In this document: positions 58,633 through 64,000 of the stretch, piece by piece
Layout of the letters: each line of letters opens with the position of its first letter
Numbering within the stretch: position 1 is the first letter of the stretch
Source: Cheiracanthium punctorium
Lineage: Eukaryota; Arthropoda; Arachnida; Araneae; Cheiracanthiidae
Assembly (NCBI GenBank): GCA_038373885.1
Contig: JAWZYV010017527.1
Span: 620,001 to 684,000 of the forward strand
Direction of reading: 5' to 3'
Length of the DNA stretch: 64,000 nucleotides
Notes under the pieces: generated by a model
Told to the model about the DNA's origin: nothing
Databases searched by the model: none
Seen by the model: the letters and a program-made list of their open reading frames with translations, nothing else
Made by a program: the position numbers and the translations under genes

Positions 58633-58952
58633 CTCGACCCCGTTTCAAAAGAAAGTTCCGGATGATGACTTTCACTTCCGGGTCATTTCTTTGAATTTTG
58701 TTCATTTTTACTGACACAAACCGTAATTTTACGGGAAAAGACCTGAATGGTTATTTCCCCGTCTCGTTCTTCCAGCATTAAAACCGAAACACGTCTAGAA
58801 TTTACAGTGGGATTTGTTATACCAAAATAGGTGAATGTATATAAACCATTTCCTTTGAAATTGAGCCCTATAGCTTTATTCATACCTGCAATATTTTACG
58901 AAACCTAAAATCCCAATTTTTGTTCAGGCCGAGCTCATGTACTCATACTTAC

Positions 58953-59300
58953 TAGAAGCTTTTCGACCATCGGTTTCTTTTGCTCTTGTGCACATCCTTC
59001 TGTAGCGTATTTCACGCGCGATATATACATCGTATGTCGTACCGTTATTTTTTACTGTGCATGTTCTGCGAAACTTGCGATGGCTGTCACTAGAGTGTGA
59101 AGGTCGATTGTTCTTACATTTGCCCCAGCTTCGTACGTTTATAAAACTCCCTTTTTGCATATCTGTCCCACTTATGCACTCGCACTCCTCTGTGGACCTT
59201 GGGAGACAATTCCGACAATTGTGACGAATTTCTTTTCCACGGAGGCCATTGTGTGTGTGTCCAGGAAGCCGTGCCGACACGGTTTTGCTCTTGACATTTA
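58953..59300 (-). CDS. Candidate cysteine-rich coding exon
   Basis: A minus-strand frame stays open for about 116 codons from the poly-T tract (59304-59327) down to a strong 5' splice site CTA|GTAAGTAT at 58953/58952. The region is GC-richer than its flanks and the residue mix looks like protein: Cys at CRNC, EECEC, WGKC, RTCTV and RRMC, then YDVYIAREIRY. Eight cysteines and many basic residues suggest a secreted or knot-like domain, but no family was recognised. The frame can be extended through the poly-T (Lys run) to an ATG at 59430, which is probably not real. The 5' border of the exon is undefined. Confidence 0.35.
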
Positions 59301-59730
59301 TTCTTTTTTTTTTTTTTTTTTTTTTTTGAAAGATCATTTTAAACTTAATTGGATATACCATCTTTCCTGGCTGTTTGCGATAGTTAAAGTGGCCGGTGCG
59401 GGCACTTTTCGGTGCTTGCTTCTGACTCATACAGCCACCGCTTCAGTCCGATTTTTAAATATGAAGATGATCTCTATCAGAACCGTCTCGTCTCTCCACC
59501 GTGACCTTGTTCTTTTTTTTAAATTCAAATTGGTGTTGTATTGGCTGGTTTGAATGGTATTACCGCGTCCAGACATTTCGTAAAGGTTTTTATTTTTAGA
59601 TGAACTGCCCGACCTTTTTGTGTTCGAAAGAGTCAGTCGGGTGTGCAACCCGTTATGCAAGATGCCCGACTTGGAATGAACTTCCAATTGAGTTAAATCA
59701 CCGGTGTCGGTTATCAGCCGATGTTTCCTT

Positions 59731-60426
59731 TTAACCCTTTGGGTCGCAACCCTTTCCCAATGCTGAAAAAAGGGTAGCCGTTGCCATCGCTCGACTTAAC
59801 GACCAGCAAGATGGCGGACGATCGAAACGTTTATCGCGTGCCACAGATCTAGAGCACTGCCTCCTAGATAAAGAAAACCTAACCACTGCTACGTCACCAA
59901 GCCTCTACGTCATCAGTTGGCCTTCTAAAGGTGACGTCGTCACAGATTAAATTTCATAAAGTAAAACTATTCGAAATTTCTGGTGAACTGACTCTCTCAT
60001 AACAACATTTTAATGAATTGAGATAGAAAAATTAATTTTACAAAAAAGAGCAGTTTTTAACTGTAACTAATTGTATAATGTAATAAGGGAGTAAATCACA
60101 ATGAATTGTTTTGTGTCACGAACGTATTTTAATTTTTATCTTTCACTTGAGATACTTTTTAATATTAAGTAGCATTCACCAGAAATCTGAAATAGCTTTA
60201 CTTTACGAGAATGATAGTGTGGTGACGTCATTACTCGAAGGCCTAATGATGGCGTCAAAGCTTCAGCGCTCAGGCTTTCTGTATCTAGGAGGCAATGTCT
60301 AGAGACCCTTTTTTGACGCAGCTGGCTGTGCCCGATCGTCCGCCATCTTGCTGGTCGTTAAGTCGAGCGATGGCAACGGCTGCCCTTTTTTCAGCATTGG
60401 GAAAGAGTTGCGCCTCAAAGGGTTAA
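59731..60426 (+). mobile_element. piggyBac-type palindromic MITE, copy 10, interrupted
   Basis: TTAA at 59731 and 60423. Begins CCCTTTGGGTCGCA and ends TTGCGCCTCAAAGGG, so both ends are of the same (left) type. The right hairpin arm resumes at 60298 with TCTAGAGACCC, but part of the arm around TGTGCCCGATCGTCC is deleted. A 443-bp element is nested in the left arm. Confidence 0.9.
59855..60297. mobile_element. Nested element with CACTGCCTCCTAGATA ends
   Basis: Left CACTGCCTCCTAGATA, right TATCTAGGAGGCAATG. Inverted similarity continues for about 34 bases. TCTAGAG is repeated on both sides (59848-59854 and 60298-60304), a 7-bp TSD. GTGACGTC-type motifs flank the interior. 7 bp is unusual for hAT (8 bp); P-like or an aged hAT are possible. 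Confidence 0.88.
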
Positions 60427-60516
60427 AATCGAGTTAATTTCACATAAAGAATCGGAATGCCAGTTGTGATAATTTTCTCCCCTATTGAATAATGCTTTGC
60501 TGGCGTAGCCATAGAG

Positions 60517-60993
60517 CAGTGGTTCCCGACTGATGGTCCGTGAACAAGTTCTAAGTGGTCCGCGAAGCAAATGAGTGGTTTAAAAAATTAAGAGGCAGAA
60601 AGGCAAAAAGCGTAATTGTATGCGGTCATTTTAGGAGAATCGTCGCTTTAAGGGGGGAAAAAAAGTGCTTCATAATTCTTGCAAAGTAGGGAAAACAGGG
60701 GGGGAGGTCACATTATTAAATATAATTCGATAAAATAGTGTAGCATCTCGGCCAAGCTTTTGTCTTCGGCTATGTAAACAGGGTTGGTTAACTATAATTA
60801 GCATCTCCGAGTGAGTGGGAAAAAAAAGTCTCTCTGTGCTTTTTTGAATTTTTCACTTTAGCATTACGTTTTGTGCAAAAAGCTTTTTTATTATTATTTT
60901 ATAACACCTCCCCCCCCCCCTCCGGAATTGGTGTGTGGGTAAACTGGAAGTGGAAAATCGGTCTGCGGGTTTAAGTTGAGTTGGGAACCACTG
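60517..60993. mobile_element. hAT element with CAGTGGTTCCC ends
   Basis: CAGTGGTTCCC and GGGAACCACTG are perfect inverted ends. TSD CCATAGAG is perfect at 60509-60516 and 60994-61001. GGTCCGTGAAC and TGGTCCGCG lie at the left. 477 bp, non-coding. Confidence 0.96.
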
Positions 60994-61091
60994 CCATAGA
61001 GGTATGAATAGTATGGGCTCTATGGGCGTAGCGACTTTGACTCGGTATTTTTTTTATTTTCAACATTTGCTTGGAAATTCAAAAGAAACTG

Positions 61092-61337
61092 GCCTCCCCA
61101 TGGCACAGTGGTTATGCCACTGAAAATGGTAGATGGCCGAAATGTGAAGGTCCCGGGTTCGGGTCCCATCGCACGGTTGTCGATCTAACGGTCTGGAGTT
61201 TTGGTAGGTTTTCTCCAGATGTAACGTGAATGCGCGTTAGAACACCTTAGAAAGTCCTCCTACCAAGGCAGCCCCCCCCTTGGCAGATCGCCCTAGTGTA
61301 GCGTTGCCGTAAACACACAGAACTAACCAACCAACCA
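61092..61337 (+). mobile_element. tRNA-derived SINE (family S), intact reference copy
   Basis: TSD TCAAAAGAAACTG is perfect over 13 bases at 61079-61091 and 61338-61350. A box CATGGCACAGTGGTTATGCC, B box GGGTTCGGGTCCC, body GATCTAACGGTCTGGAG, GGTTTTCTCCAG, GTCCTCCTACCAAGGC, tail (AACC)n. 246 bp. The intact promoter boxes and TSD indicate a fairly young insertion moved by a LINE from elsewhere. Confidence 0.96.
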
Positions 61338-61586
61338 TCAAAAGAAACTGCCCTTTACTGCTCTTCAATTCAATATGTGCGCCCCCCCCCCTCCTTTTAT
61401 TTCCAGTCGTGCTGAGCCTGTGCTTGCTTGATAGACAGTCTTCAAAAATACTTTATGTACCAAAATTATTTCGTTTTAAGCAAAGTGCAAGGAAAAAGAA
61501 CTTTTTTGAAAGTCCTACTAAAGAACTTGAAAGCAGTGACGGATTGATGCAATTTTGTGTATGGCAGGCGGCAGTTGTCTATTATG

Positions 61587-61700
61587 TATAACGTGACCAT
61601 TTATTTTTTCCTTCAAAACGGGACATCTACTATTTTTTTTTTTTTTGTTGGCAATAGTGTTTTCATTTTCTTCCTCAAAACGGGACATCTATTGTTTTTA
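61587..61700 (+). mobile_element. Possible hAT end fragment with AAAACGGGACATCTA repeat
   Basis: ACGTGACCATTTATTTTTTCC and two copies of CAAAACGGGACATCTA at 61615 and 61677. Resembles the GTGACCA fragment at 11518. No borders. Confidence 0.35.
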
Positions 61701-62272
61701 AGGTAATAGTGTAGGGAGACTGAATGGACAGGTCTGGGTATCTTAGTTGTTAAGGAAACGGGCAAAAAAGCTTGTGTTAATGTTAATATCAAAACAAAGT
61801 GAAAAAAAACTTTGCTAAAACACACATGTACTATAAAAAATAGTGCAAGACGTACGTTTCGGGTGGTACAAGGGGTAGGCCCATCTTCGACTTCAAAAAC
61901 ACCAACCGACACGAGGCAGAAAGATAGGAAAGTGAGACATGTAATAGTTCCCAACCTTTTTTGAACTGGTGCCCCCTTTTCTAGAAAATATTTTAATACC
62001 GCCCCCCTCCTACTCCAGAGAAACAAGAGCGTATATAATGCATTGTGAAAACAAGAATTAAATTAAAAAAAATTACTAACAGATAGAATATTGTTGGAAT
62101 TGAAACGCTACTGATTTTCTTCTTCATTTAAAAAAGAGGAATAAAAGTTTCAGCTTATCTGTTATAAGGACAGGCAGGGGTTTTGATGATACGAAGTTAC
62201 AGATAATAAACTATTGCTTTCTAAATAAAAAATTGACAGTTTCAGAGAACAATCAAAACGCATATTTAATTA

Positions 62273-63574
62273 CTAGCTGAAGTACCCGTCCTCGACGGGT
62301 TAGTGAATGAAAATTTCCAAAAAGCAAGAACTTTCGTCAGCATTGTAGGAGTACACAGAATGGATGTAGCATGTTGTCAAAGTAAAGAAAGCGAAGTTAT
62401 AATTTTCTTGTATTGTTAACATATTACAGGTTAGAGAGTAACTAAGTAATATCATTTCATTCGCTTTAGTCGTAATTATGGGATGCGCGAACGAATATTT
62501 ACGCATATTGAAATAATTTTCGCAAAATCTCAAAATTTAATCAAAATTTTTGAAAAATTGGAAGCCTAGAATTTAAGTTGAATGACAACCTATCATGTCA
62601 CCCAAATTCGTTTCATTACCTGCAGTCTTTATTTCGTGATGCTGGAACAAATTTTCAGCATTTTAAAACGATTTTCGAAAAATCTCAAAATGTAAGCAAA
62701 ATATTTTTAAAAATTCAACGCCTATAAATTAAGATTAGCAACTACGTATCATATCACTCAATTCGTATCATTCGTATGAGTCGTTATTACGTGATGTTTG
62801 AAGAAATATAAACGTATTTCGAGAGAATTTTCACAAAATCTCAAAATCTAATAAAAATGTTTAAAAAATTGGACTCCTATAGTTTATGTTGAGCAACCAT
62901 CTATCGTGTGACCCAATTTCATATCATTCGCTTTAGTCGTTATTACGTAATACGGGAACAAAGATTCACTCAGTTTGAAACGATTTTCGCAAAATCTCAA
63001 AATCCAATCAGGATTTTTTAAAAATTGGACGCCTATGTTTTAAGTTGAGTGACCACCTATCATGACACCCAATTTCATATCATTCGCTTCAGTCGTTTTT
63101 GCGTGATGCTTGAACACAAATTTACGCAGTTTGAAACGATTTTCGCAAAATCTGAAAATCTAATCAAGATTTTTTAAAGATTCGACGCCTATGTTTTAAG
63201 TTGTGTGACCATCTATCATGACACCCAATTTCATATCATTCGCTGCAGTCGTTTTTACGTGATGCTTGAACACAAATTTACGCAGTTTGAAAGGATTTTC
63301 GCAAAATCTCAAAATCCAATCAGGATTTTTTAAAATTGGACGCCTATGTTTTAAGTTGAGTGACCACCTATCATGACACCAAATTTCATATCATTCGATT
63401 CAGTCGTTTTTACGTGATGCTTAAACAAAAAAAGCGTCACGGACAGAATGACAGACAGACAAACTTTTTTTTGAGGGTCGCATCGGATTCCCGGGTGCTT
63501 GAAACGGATAGAAATCGCAAAATTTTTTAATTCCAAGAAATGTACAGACAAAAGTCTAATTTTATTTATATAGA
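62273..63574 (-). mobile_element. Non-autonomous Helitron
   Basis: Read on the minus strand the element begins TCTATATAAATAAAATTAG after an A, and ends with hairpin ACCCGTC-n-GACGGGT, then ACTTCAG and CTAG before a T. This is the A|T insertion, TC start, subterminal hairpin and CTRR end that define Helitrons. The interior is six tandem units of about 156 bp. No Rep/helicase is encoded. Confidence 0.9.
62530..63425 (-). repeat. About 156-bp tandem repeat, six units, inside the Helitron
   Basis: The phrase GCCTATGTTTTAAGTTG or close variants occurs at 62563, 62720, 62875, 63031, 63187 and 63342 (spacings 157, 155, 156, 156, 155). Each unit contains TCGCAAAATCTCAAAATC and TTTCATATCATTCGCTTCA. 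The right-hand units are more alike than the left ones, as with recent local amplification. Confidence 0.92.
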
Positions 63575-63786
63575 TATTAAAAAGAATTTTATTAAAATCT
63601 ATTTTTATTAAAATATTATCAGCGTAATTTTTAAGTCTTTTTTAGATTATATTTGGTTAATCTTCCCACGCCCCTCCGTGCCATATCAACGCCTCCTAAT
63701 TTTCTCTGGGTCTTTTACCGCCCCCCTGAAAGCCTCAAACGCCCACAAGGGGGCGTTATCGCCCACGTTGGGAACCTATGATGTAA

Positions 63787-64000
63787 ACAAAAGGACACAC
63801 AGAAAAAAGGAAGTCGTCACCCGGAAAGTACAAAATTCTTACAAAACCAGAGTGAAAAGGGAAAATAAAGTAGAGATCGTAGGAGGAATAAGCAAAAGAG
63901 GAACATGACTTTAAAAAGAGAAATAAAAATTAAATAAATTGAAATGGTTGACAAAAAAAAGAACATTAAAAAAGAACAAACACAAAACAATAATCCCCTA
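63787..64000. other. A-rich window end, no gene seen
   Basis: Purine-rich stretch. The frame at 63678-63908 reads across the hAT border and is Lys/Arg-rich by composition, so it is not called. Confidence 0.5.

Larger units (their letters stand above)
61945..63778. mobile_element. hAT-like element containing a Helitron
   Basis: Left TAGTTCCCAACC, right GTTGGGAACCTA. The flanks ACATGTAA (61937-61944) and TGATGTAA (63779-63786) match at 6 of 8. CCGCCCCCC blocks are subterminal on both sides (61998, 63719). The Helitron at 62273-63574 fills most of its body. Confidence 0.7.

Overview
The window looks like gene-poor, AT-rich nuclear DNA of an animal, most likely an arthropod, although the species cannot be fixed from the sequence. 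No open frame longer than about 170 codons, no ribosomal RNA and no canonical tRNA gene was found. There are eukaryotic hallmarks: tRNA-derived SINEs with target-site duplications (TSDs), hAT, piggyBac-type and Helitron elements, spliceosomal-looking sites and many long homopolymer and microsatellite tracts.

Almost everything that can be named is transposable-element DNA. The dominant family is a palindromic, non-autonomous piggyBac-type MITE (ten copies: 4.9, 5.6, 10.4, 20.6, 32.3, 32.7, 41.4, 43.1, 44.8 and 59.7 kb) with TTAA targets and ends starting CCCTTT. Around it are many non-autonomous hAT elements, many proved by 8-bp TSDs (8.3, 17.8, 19.1, 21.0, 22.5, 41.9, 48.7, 53.0, 55.8, 57.1 and 60.5 kb), with other likely hAT copies having imperfect or no TSD. 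Seven pieces of one tRNA-derived SINE family are present (best copy 61.09 kb with a 13-bp TSD), plus two other SINE-like heads. A minus-strand Helitron at 62.3-63.6 kb has a proper CTAG end and terminal hairpin. Several elements are recognised only by inverted ends (31.1, 34.6, 12.1, 18.3 and 47.05 kb).

Layout: 0-4.4 kb, AT-rich DNA, a 31-bp tandem array and a 1.9-kb element made of 86-88-bp and 173-bp tandem units. 4.4-11 kb, three piggyBac-type MITEs and a SINE split by a hAT element. 11-20 kb, dense hAT MITEs and a TTAA foldback element. 20.6-22 kb, a three-level nest (SINE in hAT in piggyBac-type MITE). 22-32 kb, hAT elements and relics. 32-46 kb, five MITEs and a 1.6-kb hAT-like element. 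46-58 kb, four-copy family E (one further copy lies at 17.8 kb) and a broken endonuclease-domain relic. 58-64 kb, SINEs, nested elements, a candidate exon and the Helitron.

Host-gene evidence is thin. Two minus-strand stretches deserve attention: 58953-59300 (open frame, cysteine-rich, good 5' splice site) and 49516-49966 (ATG in a strong context followed by a second open frame behind a good 3' splice site). The only recognisable protein domain is an endonuclease/exonuclease/phosphatase relic at 51858-52887. It has two stop codons and a hAT MITE inserted in it, so it is a retroelement or Helentron remnant rather than a working gene.
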